DNA from: Dehalococcoidia bacterium
GTDB lineage: Bacteria; Chloroflexota; Dehalococcoidia; Bin125
Assembly: GCA_022825855.1 (NCBI GenBank)
Contig: JAJDWB010000007.1
Coordinates: forward strand, 298,198-362,197
Length of the DNA stretch: 64,000 bases
Direction: 5' to 3'
In this document: in pieces, positions 50,506-59,449 of the stretch
Layout of the letters: every line of letters begins with the position of its first letter
Position numbering within the stretch: the first letter of the stretch is position 1
Translations under genes and position numbers: made by a program
Notes under the pieces: generated by a model
Told to the model about the DNA's origin: nothing
Databases searched by the model: none
Seen by the model: only the letters and a program-made list of their open reading frames with translations

Positions 50506-51423
50506 GTGAAGCCCGAGACGGATCTTCGCAGCTCCGAGCCCCCGCCGCCGGCCGCGATCCTCGAGGTTCGGCTGGACGATGAGGTCACGATCCCGGTACG
50601 GCGGTACGGGAACCCGGACGGCCCGCGGCTGCTGGTGAGCCACGGCAACGGACTCGCCGTCGATCTCTACTTCCCGTTCTGGTCGCTCCTCCTGGACGAC
50701 TTCGATGTCGTCGTGTCCGACCTTCGCAATCACGGAGCGAATCCGCTCGGGGCCATCGCGCGGCACACGATCCCGACCCTCTGCCGCGACCTCGAGGCCG
50801 TCGGGCGGGCCGTGGACCGGGCGTTCGGGATGCGGCCCCGGGCCGGTGTATTCCACTCGGTTTCCTGCCTGGCGGCCCTCCTGTCGCCTGCCCTGGAAGC
50901 CTCGTATTCGGCCCTGGTTCTCTTTGAACCGCCGCTCTCTCCGGGGGCGGGCGCCGCGCGGGCCTCACGCCTGGCCTGCCGGCAGGCCGCCGCGCGAACC
51001 CGGATCCGCGCCTGCCGGTTTCGGAGCCCGGAGGAGTTCATCGACCTCATGGCGGCTCAGCCGGCGATGGCGCACCTTGGCGCGGGGGCACTGCGGCTGA
51101 TGGCGCGGACGACACTCCGGAAAGCGGCGCGCGGAGGCTGGGAACTCCGTTGCCCGCCCGACTACGAGGCCCGGATTCTCGCTTCGCTACCTGATTTCGC
51201 ACCGCTGGTGGCCCCGGATGCTCTGCCGCTGCCGGTCCGCGTGGTGGGCGCCGACCCCAGTCTCCCTCACTACTTTGTCCCGCCGTGCGACCTGACCGGA
51301 GTGGCGTCGGTGGACTTTCGGGTCGTGACGGGGACGACCCACCTGGCCCAGCTCGAACAGCCCGAGGAGTGCGCCCGGCTGACGGTGGAGTTTCTCGACC
51401 GGAGCGGCTTCAGTTCGCGCTGA
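50506..51423 (+). CDS. Alpha/beta hydrolase
   Basis: 305 aa. Fold features: LLVSHGNGLAVDLYFPFW (oxyanion HG), VVVSDLRNHGANPL, the nucleophile elbow VFHSVSCLAALLSPAL with the serine of H-S-V, and a C-terminal TTHLAQLEQPEECARL carrying the histidine. GTG 50506 gives MKPETDLRSSEPPP. The elbow lacks the canonical G-x-S-x-G glycines, which does occur in some esterases. Substrate unknown. Convergent overlap with the PPTase gene (14 nt). Confidence 0.82.
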   Translation: MKPETDLRSSEPPPPAAILEVRLDDEVTIPVRRYGNPDGPRLLVSHGNGLAVDLYFPFWSLLLDDFDVVVSDLRNHGANPLGAIARHTIPTLCRDLEAVGRAVDRAFGMRPRAGVFHSVSCLAALLSPALEASYSALVLFEPPLSPGAGAARASRLACRQAAARTRIRACRFRSPEEFIDLMAAQPAMAHLGAGALRLMARTTLRKAARGGWELRCPPDYEARILASLPDFAPLVAPDALPLPVRVVGADPSLPHYFVPPCDLTGVASVDFRVVTGTTHLAQLEQPEECARLTVEFLDRSGFSSR

Positions 51424-52147
51424 CGTGGAGGGTTGAACCGGCGGCCCGAGGCAGCCGGTAGGCCATCGCGGCGGCGAACCGGGGTTCCCCGAGATCCAAC
51501 AACCACCAGCGATCGGAGGGTGCGTGCGGGAAGCGGAAAACCGAGGACCGGGCGCCGCCGAGCATTGCCGGGGGGACCTCGAAGCGAGAGGGATTCAGGG
51601 AGAAACCCGTTCCGAGAGCCTTGATCAGCGCCTCCTTGAGGCTCCAGAGCCGGTAGAACAGATCCGTCTTCCGGTGTCCCTCTGCCGCCGTGAGGGCGCG
51701 CTGCTCGGCCGGACCGTAGACGCTGCTGCCGATGCCGTCGAAGTTCCGGCCCGGAGCGCGTTCCTCCAGATCCACTCCCAGCCCGTCGTGTTCGGCGAAC
51801 CCGATGAGGCCGTTCGATCCGCTGTGGCTCACGTTGAAGCTGACGGGTGAGCGCGTACCGTTCACCTTCGCGAAGGGTTTGCCGTGCTCGAGGTAGCCGA
51901 AGGAGAGCTCGTCGTTCGAGCAGCCGAGCCGCTCGGCGAGGTTGATCCGAAGCGCCGCGCGGCACAGCGAAAAGCGGCGCGCGGCGCCCTCCACCACGAA
52001 ACGGTCCCGGCGCCGCCGTTCTTCGTCATCGAGAAGGGACGAGGCCCGTGTCTCCCGTCCCTCGTCGGGACGGAGGTCCACATGCAGGACGACCGCGCCC
52101 TCGCCCTCGTGCCAGGGGCTCCACCACGGGTCGCGGCCGGTCGTCAT
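51410..52147 (-). CDS. 4'-phosphopantetheinyl transferase, Sfp type
   Basis: Transfers phosphopantetheine from CoA to acyl, aryl or peptidyl carrier proteins. 245 aa. Signatures: RFSLCRAALRINLAERLG, FNVSHSGSNGLIGFA (V-S-H-S), GVDLEERAPG (Mg-binding D and E) and WSLKEALIKALGTG (W-x-x-KE-A-x-x-K). ATG 52147 overlaps the metallophosphoesterase stop (ATGA). No polyketide or peptide synthetase gene is in the window, so its carrier proteins are elsewhere. Convergent with the hydrolase. Confidence 0.9.
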   Translation of the reverse strand: MTTGRDPWWSPWHEGEGAVVLHVDLRPDEGRETRASSLLDDEERRRRDRFVVEGAARRFSLCRAALRINLAERLGCSNDELSFGYLEHGKPFAKVNGTRSPVSFNVSHSGSNGLIGFAEHDGLGVDLEERAPGRNFDGIGSSVYGPAEQRALTAAEGHRKTDLFYRLWSLKEALIKALGTGFSLNPSRFEVPPAMLGGARSSVFRFPHAPSDRWWLLDLGEPRFAAAMAYRLPRAAGSTLHVSAN

Positions 52148-52998
52148 CGGGAAACGGCGTCCGCGGGCGCCAGCGTAACTTCGCGCAGGTAAGCGCCGAT
52201 TCCCCGACTCGGATCCCACTGCCGCGGGTAGCCGAGCGAAACCTCGTGAAAGGGCACGCCGTCCAGCCAGTCGGTCTTCCGGATGTGGAGGTGCCCGTAC
52301 ACCACCGCGCAGGCGCCGAACCGCCGGTGCCACCCGCGCGTCCGCCGGGTCCCGCACCACGGGGTGAAGCGGGGGACCCGCGGCAGCACCGCGTGTTCTT
52401 CCTCCAGCGGGAAGTGGTTGATCAGCACCTTGGGGATGTCCGGCGGGCACGCCGCAAGCCGCGCGGCCGACGACTCGCAGCGCGCCGTGCACCACGATTC
52501 CCGGTCCGGGAACGGGTCGGGGTGGAGGAGATACTCGTCGGTGCAGACCGCCCCGGTTTCGCGCGCCCAGCGCACGACTCTGTCGCGCGGGACGTGCGGC
52601 GGCCGGAAGCTGTAGTCGTAGAGCAGGAACAGCGGTGCGATGAGGACCCTTCCATCCCGGTGTTCGACGACCGGATAGGGATCTTCGGGGGTCAGGGCGC
52701 CGTGGGAGCGGGCAATGGCGACGAGCCGCTCGTAGAGCGCCACGCCCCGGAGTCCCGGGTCCCTCCCGGGGACGGTCCAGAGTTCATGATTGCCCGGCGT
52801 CCAGACCAGCCGGCGGAACCTGGGGGTCAGCGCGCCGAGCAGCCAGTCGAGCCCCCGCTCTCCGTCGGTCAGGTCGCCGGCCAGGATCAGCCAGTCGTCG
52901 GGATGCGCCGGGAAGTCCTGCAGCGCCTCCCGGTTCCGCCGGTGCGAGATGTGGAGATCCGAGAGCGCCCACAAACGCACCGGACTATCCCCGGGCAC
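52144..52998 (-). CDS. Calcineurin-like metallophosphoesterase
   Basis: 284 aa from GTG 52998 (GTG 52980 alternative). All five metal motifs are seen: WALSDLHISH (DxH), LAGDLTDGERG (GDxxD), TPGNHELW (GNHE), INHFPL (H), and VYGHLHIRK (GHxH). Hydrolyses phosphomonoesters or diesters, including nucleotide or phospholipid-like substrates; the precise one cannot be told. The gene overlaps the PPTase downstream by 4 nt, as in several genomes where the two co-occur. Divergent from the RND operon across 174 bp. Confidence 0.88.
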   Translation of the reverse strand: MPGDSPVRLWALSDLHISHRRNREALQDFPAHPDDWLILAGDLTDGERGLDWLLGALTPRFRRLVWTPGNHELWTVPGRDPGLRGVALYERLVAIARSHGALTPEDPYPVVEHRDGRVLIAPLFLLYDYSFRPPHVPRDRVVRWARETGAVCTDEYLLHPDPFPDRESWCTARCESSAARLAACPPDIPKVLINHFPLEEEHAVLPRVPRFTPWCGTRRTRGWHRRFGACAVVYGHLHIRKTDWLDGVPFHEVSLGYPRQWDPSRGIGAYLREVTLAPADAVSR

Positions 52999-53089
52999 GG
53001 TCGTTGGGCCACATCCCTGTTCGGGGCGGAGTGTAGGTCGATCGAGCGGGCGCCCCGGTAACCCTCCGACGCGACACCCGCGTGAATGG

Positions 53090-53117
53090 TTGGCCGAACC
53101 CCGGTTCGCCGTACACT
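53090..53117 (+). promoter_or_regulatory. RND operon promoter with operator-like palindrome in the spacer
   Basis: TTGGCC (53090-53095) and TACACT (53112-53117) lie 16 bp apart. Within the spacer CGAACC-CC-GGTTCG (53095-53108) is an inverted repeat. A regulator bound here would control the pump. Confidence 0.4.
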
Positions 53118-53172
53118 CTGTTTTCACGATGTGGGGATGCTCGGCAGTCCGTATCTTCGCCGGCCGGCGGTG

Positions 53173-54363
53173 ATGCGGCGTTTCCTGTTCGTTCCGATCC
53201 TCCTGGCGTCGTTCGCCGTTGTCGCGCTCCTGGTGGCGCTGGGTCCGGAGCCCGAAGCCCAGGAGTTCGAACCCGCGCTCACCGAGGTTCAGGTCCAGAG
53301 CGTCCGACTCGACGCAGAGCGGGTCGTGGTCACCGTGGACGGCACCGCGCGGCCCGCCCGGCGTACCGCGGTCGCCGCTCAGGTCGCCGGCGAAATCGTC
53401 TGGGCCGCGAGTTCCCTCCGGGCCGGAACACAGGTGGAGGAGGAGTCTCCGCTTTTCCGGATACGGGAGACCCGCTACGCGCAGGCGGCGGCAGAAGCGC
53501 GCAGCCGGCTTGCGGAGGCCGAGCTGCGCGTGCTTCGGGAGCGGGCTGCCGCCGAATTGGCCCGAGCCGAGTGGGAACGGACCGGGGCCGAGCCGGATCC
53601 GATGGCGCTGGGGATACCGCAACTGACGGCCGCGGAGGAGGGAGCCGCCGCCGCCCGGGCGGCCCTCGAAACCGCGGAAACGGATCTCCGGAACACCGAG
53701 GTCCGGGCGCCTCATGCGGGCCTGGTCGCCTCCCGGAGCGCCGAAGCCGGCGAGTGGGTGACGCCCGGGCAGCGCCTGCTGGAGCTGTTTTCGCTGGACG
53801 TGTTCGAGGTCCGGGTCTCGCTCCCCGACGCCGCGCTCTCGCTCGTGGACCTCCCATTCCGGGAAAGCGGCGGGCGGATGCCTCCGGCGCGCGTGACCGC
53901 GACACTCGGGCCGCCGGACGCCGAAGTCCGTTGGACCTGGGAAGGACGGCTCGCCCGGATGGAGGGCGAGATGGATCCGGCCACCCGCTTCATCCCGGCC
54001 GTGATTGAGGTGGCCCGGCCCTACCAGACGACGCCGGATGGCCGACCGCCGCTCGTGGCCGGGATGTTCGTGCAGGTCGAGATCGAGGGTAAGGAGTTCC
54101 CCGAGGTCGCCACGGTCCCCGCGAGCGCATTCCGCGCCGACGGGACCGTCCTCGTCGTGGACGCCGAGGATCGCGTTCGGGTTCGCGAGGTGGACGCCTT
54201 CTGGCCGGCCGGCGAAACGGCGGTGCTGGTTCGCTCCGGTCTTGCGGCCGGAGAGCGGCTCGTGGTTTCTCCGCCGTCCCTGGTCGCGGAGGGGATGCGG
54301 GTGCGGATCGCCGGTTCTCCGGAGGCGGCCCCCTCGGGAGGCGGAGCGTCGGGGAGTCCCTGA
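53173..54363 (+). CDS. RND efflux membrane fusion protein
   Basis: 396 aa periplasmic adaptor. One N-terminal membrane helix (RFLFVPILLASFAVVALLVAL), then lipoyl and barrel-sandwich parts (VTVDGTARPARRTAVAAQVAGEIVWAASSLRAGTQVEE), a coiled-coil hairpin of charged helices (RYAQAAAEARSRLAEAELRVLRERAAAELARAEWER to LETAETDLRNTEVRAPHAGLV), and beta-barrel and C-terminal domains ending FRADGTVLVVDAEDRVRVREV. ATG 53173 is chosen over 53137 since it begins the membrane helix. It pairs with the RND permease 14 nt downstream; no TolC-like gene is in view. Confidence 0.9.
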   Translation: MRRFLFVPILLASFAVVALLVALGPEPEAQEFEPALTEVQVQSVRLDAERVVVTVDGTARPARRTAVAAQVAGEIVWAASSLRAGTQVEEESPLFRIRETRYAQAAAEARSRLAEAELRVLRERAAAELARAEWERTGAEPDPMALGIPQLTAAEEGAAAARAALETAETDLRNTEVRAPHAGLVASRSAEAGEWVTPGQRLLELFSLDVFEVRVSLPDAALSLVDLPFRESGGRMPPARVTATLGPPDAEVRWTWEGRLARMEGEMDPATRFIPAVIEVARPYQTTPDGRPPLVAGMFVQVEIEGKEFPEVATVPASAFRADGTVLVVDAEDRVRVREVDAFWPAGETAVLVRSGLAAGERLVVSPPSLVAEGMRVRIAGSPEAAPSGGGASGSP

Positions 54364-54377
54364 GCGGCACGGGCGGG

Positions 54378-57300
54378 ATGGAAGGAGAACTCCCTGACCA
54401 GGAGCGCCGATCCACCGGTGTGATCGCCTGGTTCGTCCGGAACCGGGTCGCCGCCAACCTGATCTTCTTCGGCGTTTCGCTGGCCGGCTACCTGGCCCTC
54501 GGCGGCATTCCGCACGAACTCCTTCCCGAAACCTCCTCCCCCGCGGTGGTGGTGCGGGTCGTTCTCCCCGGGGCGGAGGCCGAAGTGGTCGAGTCCCGGA
54601 TCCTGCTTCCACTCGAGGAAGCCCTGCGAGGTATCGAGGGCGTGCGGGAGACGGTCGGGCTCGCGACGGACCACGCCGGAGGGCTCACGCTGGTACTCGA
54701 GGCAGGGGCGGACATTCGCCGGATCGGGGACACGGTTCGCGAACGGGTGGGTTCCCTCACCTCGCTGCCGGCCGAGGCGGAGGATCCCGTGGTTTCCGAG
54801 ATCGCGCCGTACCGGGAGATCTTCCGGATCGCCGTGCACGGAGCGGTGAGCGAACGCGACCTGCACCGGGCTTCCCGGCTTGTTCACGACGCCGTGGTGG
54901 CGGTACCCGGGGTCGCCGCCGTGGAACGGCTGACGGGCTGGGATCAGGAACTGACCATCGAGGTCCCCGAGCGGAACCTGACGCGGTTCGGGCTGACCTT
55001 CGACGGTGTTGCGGCCGCCGTCCGACTGGGCTCCTCGGACATACCCGCCGGCACCGCGCGCAGCGGCGCGCATGAGCTCAGCCTGCGTACCGAGGGCGCC
55101 GCGACCACCGCCGAGGATTTCGGGCGGATTCCGGTCATCACCGCGTCGGACGGCGGCGTGGTGCGTCTGGCGGACATCGCCGCGGTGACCGACGGTTTCG
55201 CGGCGTCGGATCGCGAAGCCTCGATGAACGGCGAGCCGGCGGTGTTTCTGAGCGTTCTGCTGCAGGAAGGCGGCCGGCTGGCGGACACCACGGCGGGCGC
55301 GCGGGAGGTCATCGGGGCGATCCGGCTCCCCGACGGGATCCGCGTCACGCCCTGGTACTTCGCCGCCGAGGATTTCCAGGGCCGTCTGGACCTCATGGTG
55401 CGGAACGGGCTGTCCGGTCTGGGACTCATCTTCCTGGTGCTCTTTTTCACGCTTTCGACCCGGCTCGCCGTCTGGACGGCCGCCGGACTGCCGTTCACGT
55501 TCTTCGGCGCTTTCCTGTTGATGCCCGGGCTCGGGATCACCGTCAACCTGCTGAGCATGTTCGGCTTCATCGTGGCCCTGGGCATCGTGGTGGACGATGC
55601 GATCGTGGTGGGAGAGAACGTCCAGCGACGGATGGACCGTGGCGGCGAGAGCCGGGAGGAGTCCGCGATTCGGGGCACCCGCAGGGTGCTCTTCCCGGCG
55701 GCCTTCGGGGTGCTGACCACGATGGCCGCCTTTGCTCCGCTGCTCGGGATTCCGGGGGTGTACGGCGAGCTCATCGGCGACGTGCCGCGGATGGTGATTC
55801 CGATCCTGGCGTTCTCGCTGATCGAGGCCGCGTGGATCCTGCCGCATCACCTGGCGCACGGCGGCCTGGGCGTGCGTCCGAGCCGCCGTCTGGCGCGGAT
55901 CCGCGCCGGCGTCCAGTCGGGCTTCGACTGGACCGTGCAAAGGGTTTACCGGCCCGCGCTCCGGTGGGCGCTCCACAACCGGCTGGCGACCCTCGCCCTC
56001 GGAGTCTTCGCACTGTGCCTCGCGTTCGGGCTCACCGCGGGTGGTTTCGTGCAGGTCGTGACGGGTTCGCCCATGGACAACAACATCGCGTTCGTCCAGG
56101 TCAAGCTGCCGGCGGAAGCGACCTCGGATGCCACCCGCGCGGTGGTTGCGTCGCTGAACGCCACGGTGGACGAGGTGCGCGAGGGGATCCGCGCCGAGTC
56201 GGGAGTGGACGTCGAGCGGCACCGCGTGGTCCTCGTGGGGCAGCGCATTCCGATCGGAGTCGGTGCGGCGTTCGGCGGACAGGCCGCGGAACGGGGCCCG
56301 TCCGTCGGCCAGATCATCTGGCGGCTCAGCCCTCAGGAGGACCGCGCCGGAATCCCGACGCGCGCCGTCGCGGACCGGGTCCGGGACCGGATTCGAGCGG
56401 AGCCGGTGGACGCCCGGGTGTCCGTGATCAGCGATGCGTTCGGTCAGGCGGCGGACGTGTCGTTCCGGATTCGCGGTCCGGACTTCGAAGGCCTCGAGGC
56501 GGCTTCCGAGGCTCTCCAGGCGGGACTCCGCGAGGTTCCGGGCGTGACGTCCGTTTCCGACGACTTCGAGGGCGCCGCTCCGGGTCTGGTGGCTCGGGTC
56601 CGGCCCGGAGAATCGGGCACCGGGATCACTGCGGGCGCCGTGGGCCGCCAGCTCCGCCAGGCGTTTCATGGGGAGGAGATCGCGCGTCTGCAGCGGGGCC
56701 GCGACGAGATTCGGGTGGTGCTGCGCTCTCCGCGCGCCGATTCGGGCGGGGCATTGGGAGTGGCCGGATTGCTCGTGCGCAGCCCCGACGGGCGGGTCAA
56801 CCCGCTGGGTGAGGTTGCGGAGGTCTCCGCTGCGGCCGGGCAGTCGGTCATCCGCCGCGTGGACTCGTTGCGGGCGTTCACCGTGCTGGCCAGCGTGGAC
56901 GGGCGGGTGGCCCCTCCGGACGCGGTCATCGCCGCCGCCCGCGACCAGGTGCTGCCCGGGCTCCGCGAGCGTTTCCCGGGATACGACTTCAGGGTTGCCG
57001 GGGTGGCCGGCGAGGCGGAGGAGAGCCAGGAAGCCCTGGCGCGCAGCGGGATGCTGGCCGTGATGCTCATCTTCATCCTGCTCGCGATCCCGCTCGGTTC
57101 GTGGACGCAGCCGTTCCTCATCCTGGCCGCGATCCCGTTCGGACTCGCCGGCGCCGTGTACGGGCATCTCATCATGGGAATCGATCTCGACTCGATGAGT
57201 CTCTTCGGGATGGTTCCACTCATCGGGATCGTGGTGAACGATGCGCTGGTGATGCTCGATTTCACGAACCGGCGCCGGGCGCGGGGGCTTTCGGCGCGGG

Positions 57301-57563
57301 AGGCGGCGCTTCAGTCCGGGCCGGCCCGCTTCCGGGCCGTCATCCTCACGTCGCTCACCACCTGCGCCGGCGTAACTCCGCTCCTGGCGGAGCGCAGCTA
57401 TCAGGCCGCCCTCCTGATTCCGATGGCCGTGTCGCTCGCTTTCGGAGTCGCCTTCGCCACCCTGGTCACGCTGTTCGTGGTGCCGGTTCTCTACAGCCTC
57501 GCAAGTGACCTGGCCCCCGTGTTCCCGGGGCGCGGCCCGATGCGCGTCGGCGCGCGTCAATAG
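54378..57563 (+). CDS. RND family efflux permease (HAE1/AcrB type)
   Basis: 1061 aa inner-membrane trimer subunit. N-terminal VIAWFVRNRVAANLIFFGVSLAGYLALGGIPHELLPETSSPAVVVRVVLPGA, a porter domain, then TM4 GFIVALGIVVDDAIVVGENVQRRMDRG with the proton-relay aspartates, and in the second half VMLIFILLAIPLGSWTQPFLILAAIPFGLAGAVYGHLIMG and GIVVNDALVMLDFTNRRRA. Uses proton gradient to expel drugs, metals or lipophiles. Acidic residues of the heavy-metal CusA group (in TM4) are absent or unclear. ATG 54378, 14 nt after the MFP stop. End overlaps galK by 7 nt. Confidence 0.93.
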   Translation: MEGELPDQERRSTGVIAWFVRNRVAANLIFFGVSLAGYLALGGIPHELLPETSSPAVVVRVVLPGAEAEVVESRILLPLEEALRGIEGVRETVGLATDHAGGLTLVLEAGADIRRIGDTVRERVGSLTSLPAEAEDPVVSEIAPYREIFRIAVHGAVSERDLHRASRLVHDAVVAVPGVAAVERLTGWDQELTIEVPERNLTRFGLTFDGVAAAVRLGSSDIPAGTARSGAHELSLRTEGAATTAEDFGRIPVITASDGGVVRLADIAAVTDGFAASDREASMNGEPAVFLSVLLQEGGRLADTTAGAREVIGAIRLPDGIRVTPWYFAAEDFQGRLDLMVRNGLSGLGLIFLVLFFTLSTRLAVWTAAGLPFTFFGAFLLMPGLGITVNLLSMFGFIVALGIVVDDAIVVGENVQRRMDRGGESREESAIRGTRRVLFPAAFGVLTTMAAFAPLLGIPGVYGELIGDVPRMVIPILAFSLIEAAWILPHHLAHGGLGVRPSRRLARIRAGVQSGFDWTVQRVYRPALRWALHNRLATLALGVFALCLAFGLTAGGFVQVVTGSPMDNNIAFVQVKLPAEATSDATRAVVASLNATVDEVREGIRAESGVDVERHRVVLVGQRIPIGVGAAFGGQAAERGPSVGQIIWRLSPQEDRAGIPTRAVADRVRDRIRAEPVDARVSVISDAFGQAADVSFRIRGPDFEGLEAASEALQAGLREVPGVTSVSDDFEGAAPGLVARVRPGESGTGITAGAVGRQLRQAFHGEEIARLQRGRDEIRVVLRSPRADSGGALGVAGLLVRSPDGRVNPLGEVAEVSAAAGQSVIRRVDSLRAFTVLASVDGRVAPPDAVIAAARDQVLPGLRERFPGYDFRVAGVAGEAEESQEALARSGMLAVMLIFILLAIPLGSWTQPFLILAAIPFGLAGAVYGHLIMGIDLDSMSLFGMVPLIGIVVNDALVMLDFTNRRRARGLSAREAALQSGPARFRAVILTSLTTCAGVTPLLAERSYQAALLIPMAVSLAFGVAFATLVTLFVVPVLYSLASDLAPVFPGRGPMRVGARQ

Positions 57564-58786
57564 AGCGCTGCGGGTCCGGAAGGGGTGGCGTCGAGGAGGT
57601 GGGTGCCCCGCGGAACGGCGATTCCGCGAGGGAGGTAGTAGCGCTCGGTCAGGCGGGCCCGGATGGCCGCCTCCCGGTCCGGCGAGGCGAGGATCACCGC
57701 TGAACCCCCGAGTCCGGCGCCGGTGAGCCGGGCGCCGAGGGCGCCCGCGTCCCTGGCCGCGCGGACCAGTTCGTCGAGGTCGGGAGTGCTCACCGCGTAG
57801 TCGCGCCGCAGGCTCTCGTGGGAGGCGTCCAGCGTCTCGCCGAACGCGGTGGCGTCACCGTCTTCGAGGTGCTTCGCGGCGGCGGAGGTGCGCCCCGCTT
57901 CGGAAACGACGTGGCGGAACCGTCCGGCCAGCGGCGCCGGTAGCCCGTCCGCCGCGGCGAGAAGCTCCGGCAGGGGATGGGCGGTGACGAGCGCCGGATA
58001 ACTGTCGGCGTGGGGCAGGAACTCCCGGGCTACGCGGAGCGCCTCCCGCGCCTGCCGGACGCGCTCGTCGAAGATGGCGCCAGCCGCACCTCCCTTGTCG
58101 GCGCGCCGGCCGCTGTACGCGGCCAGGAAGCGGAAGCGGCCGGAGTCCACGGGAACGGGCGTCCACCGCGGCGGCTCGAAGGCGATGTGGAGCGCGTGTC
58201 CGGGGGCGGCGCCCAGGCAGACGGACTGGTCCATGGCTCCGCCCTGGATCGCAACGCCGTGCTCCGCCTCGGCGAGGTCGTGAGCCAGCCGCATCGCATC
58301 CTCGCGCGGAAGCGACTCGCCCGGTGTGAGGCGGCCGCGGAGCGCGAGCAGGGCAAGCGCCCCGGCGATCACCACCGCCGAGGAAGACGAAAGACCGGCG
58401 GCGACGGGAAGGTCGGAGGCGATCGCCCCGTCGAGCCCGGCGCGGGACGCCGGCGTCCACCGGCCCGCGCCGACTCCGGCCACGGCGGCGGCGAGATAAC
58501 GCCCGAATCCCGCCGCCGGCGGCGTTTCGCCGAGGGTGAAGTCGACTTCGTCGAATCCCGCCTCGGTGGTCAGGCATCGCACCCGCTCGTCGCGGCGGGC
58601 GGCAAAGGCGAGCGCGACGCCGTGGGAGAGGGCGGCCGGCAGAACGGGAAGGCCGCAGTAGTCCACATGCTCCCCGATGAGGTTCACCCGTCCCGGTGCG
58701 AAGGCCACTCCCTCGGGGGCCCGGCCGAAACGCTCGCGGAACGCCGTGCGCGCCGCCTCTACCGGCCTGCGCTCGTCCCGCGTCAG
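57557..58786 (-). CDS. galK: Galactokinase
   Basis: Phosphorylates galactose at C1. 409 aa. GHMP motifs: APGRVNLIGEHVDYCGLPVLPAAL (motif 1), AGLSSSSAVVIAGALALLAL (motif 2, phosphate-binding loop), GGAMDQSVCLGAAPGHALHI with the catalytic Asp, and LTGAGLGGSAVILAS (motif 3). The start is probably CTG 58786: it overlaps the toxin stop as CTGA, has GGAGAGG about 8 nt upstream, and puts PGRVNLIGEH at residue 31, as in E. coli GalK. No ATG or GTG fits. It follows the vapC-2 toxin gene, unusual for a sugar kinase. Leloir pathway partners are not in this window. Confidence 0.87.
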   Translation of the reverse strand: MTRDERRPVEAARTAFRERFGRAPEGVAFAPGRVNLIGEHVDYCGLPVLPAALSHGVALAFAARRDERVRCLTTEAGFDEVDFTLGETPPAAGFGRYLAAAVAGVGAGRWTPASRAGLDGAIASDLPVAAGLSSSSAVVIAGALALLALRGRLTPGESLPREDAMRLAHDLAEAEHGVAIQGGAMDQSVCLGAAPGHALHIAFEPPRWTPVPVDSGRFRFLAAYSGRRADKGGAAGAIFDERVRQAREALRVAREFLPHADSYPALVTAHPLPELLAAADGLPAPLAGRFRHVVSEAGRTSAAAKHLEDGDATAFGETLDASHESLRRDYAVSTPDLDELVRAARDAGALGARLTGAGLGGSAVILASPDREAAIRARLTERYYLPRGIAVPRGTHLLDATPSGPAALY

Positions 58787-59160
58787 AAGGGAATCCTCTC
58801 CAGGTCCTGGACAGCGTCGAAATGGGTGTCGCGGCTGATTACCGGCAACTCGTACTGGCGCGCCAGTGCGGCGATCCAGAGGTCGTTCGCTGGAATCGGA
58901 CGACCGACACGCTTCAGTTCGAGGCGGACCTCGGCGTAGCGGCCAGCGGTTGCCGAACCGATGCCGGCGATTTCGGTGGACGGCAGCCTTCGCCGCAACC
59001 ATTCCACGTAGGCGCCGCGACGGCGTGACTGCCGGATCCCGAAAAGGAACTCGCCCAGAACGACGACGGGAACGACCAGCCGGTCGGCCATCAGCAGCGG
59101 CGCCTCGACGGCGGTGTCCCCGTCCGCCCACGCGGAGAGAGCGTTCGTGTCGAGGATCAC
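58783..59160 (-). CDS. vapC: VapC-like PIN toxin (module 2)
   Basis: 125 aa, GTG 59160. PIN acidic residues in order: D4 (MILDTNALS), E37 (LGEFLFG), D93 (ANDLWIAALA) and D111/D115 (SRDTHFD). Predicted ribonuclease. It overlaps the antitoxin stop as GTGA and its own stop overlaps the galactokinase CTG. Toxin and metabolic gene on one transcript suggests shared control or chance insertion. Confidence 0.88.
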   Translation of the reverse strand: MILDTNALSAWADGDTAVEAPLLMADRLVVPVVVLGEFLFGIRQSRRRGAYVEWLRRRLPSTEIAGIGSATAGRYAEVRLELKRVGRPIPANDLWIAALARQYELPVISRDTHFDAVQDLERIPF

Positions 59161-59423
59161 TCGAGATCTTCAGGTTCCAGGCGTCCGAACTCGTCGTCGA
59201 TGATGCGCTGGATGCGGCGGGTCTCCTCGGAAAGGTGCGACAGTTCTCCGAACCCGGCCATCCACGGCCGTTCGGCTCGGGCATTCCGGAGTCGTTCCGG
59301 CGCCGTCCGGAGCTTCTCCTCGAGGGCTTCGGTGAACAGTTGCTTCAGCGTCGTCCCGCGGGCGGCGGCCAGGATCCTCGCCTGCCGGAGGATCGGATCC
59401 GGAAGCTCGATGGTCGTCTTCAT
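59157..59423 (-). CDS. vapB: VapB-like antitoxin (module 2)
   Basis: 88 aa. MKTTIELPDPILRQARILAAARGTTLKQLFTEALEEKLR is a ribbon-helix-helix N-terminus; the C-terminal RRIQRIIDDEFGRLEPEDLE would bind the toxin. ATG 59423; ATG 59432 (MGAMKTT) is also possible, overlapping an AT-rich repeat that may be the operator. It stands 27 nt after the lhr stop and 4-nt overlapped by the toxin start. Confidence 0.85.
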   Translation of the reverse strand: MKTTIELPDPILRQARILAAARGTTLKQLFTEALEEKLRTAPERLRNARAERPWMAGFGELSHLSEETRRIQRIIDDEFGRLEPEDLE

Positions 59424-59428
59424 CGCAC

Positions 59429-59444
59429 CCATATTACCATATTT
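59429..59444. promoter_or_regulatory. AT-rich repeat before VapBC-2
   Basis: On the minus strand ATATGG-TA-ATATGG gives two direct repeats immediately upstream of the antitoxin ATG. It is the most AT-rich point nearby and fits a promoter/operator for the module. Confidence 0.4.
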
Positions 59445-59449
59445 ACGGC

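Noticed and set aside
54021..57560. Very long open frame antisense to the RND permease (over 1100 codons)
   Set aside because: Low-complexity Arg/His/Gly-rich composition without domain motifs; a shadow caused by high GC at third positions of the permease gene.
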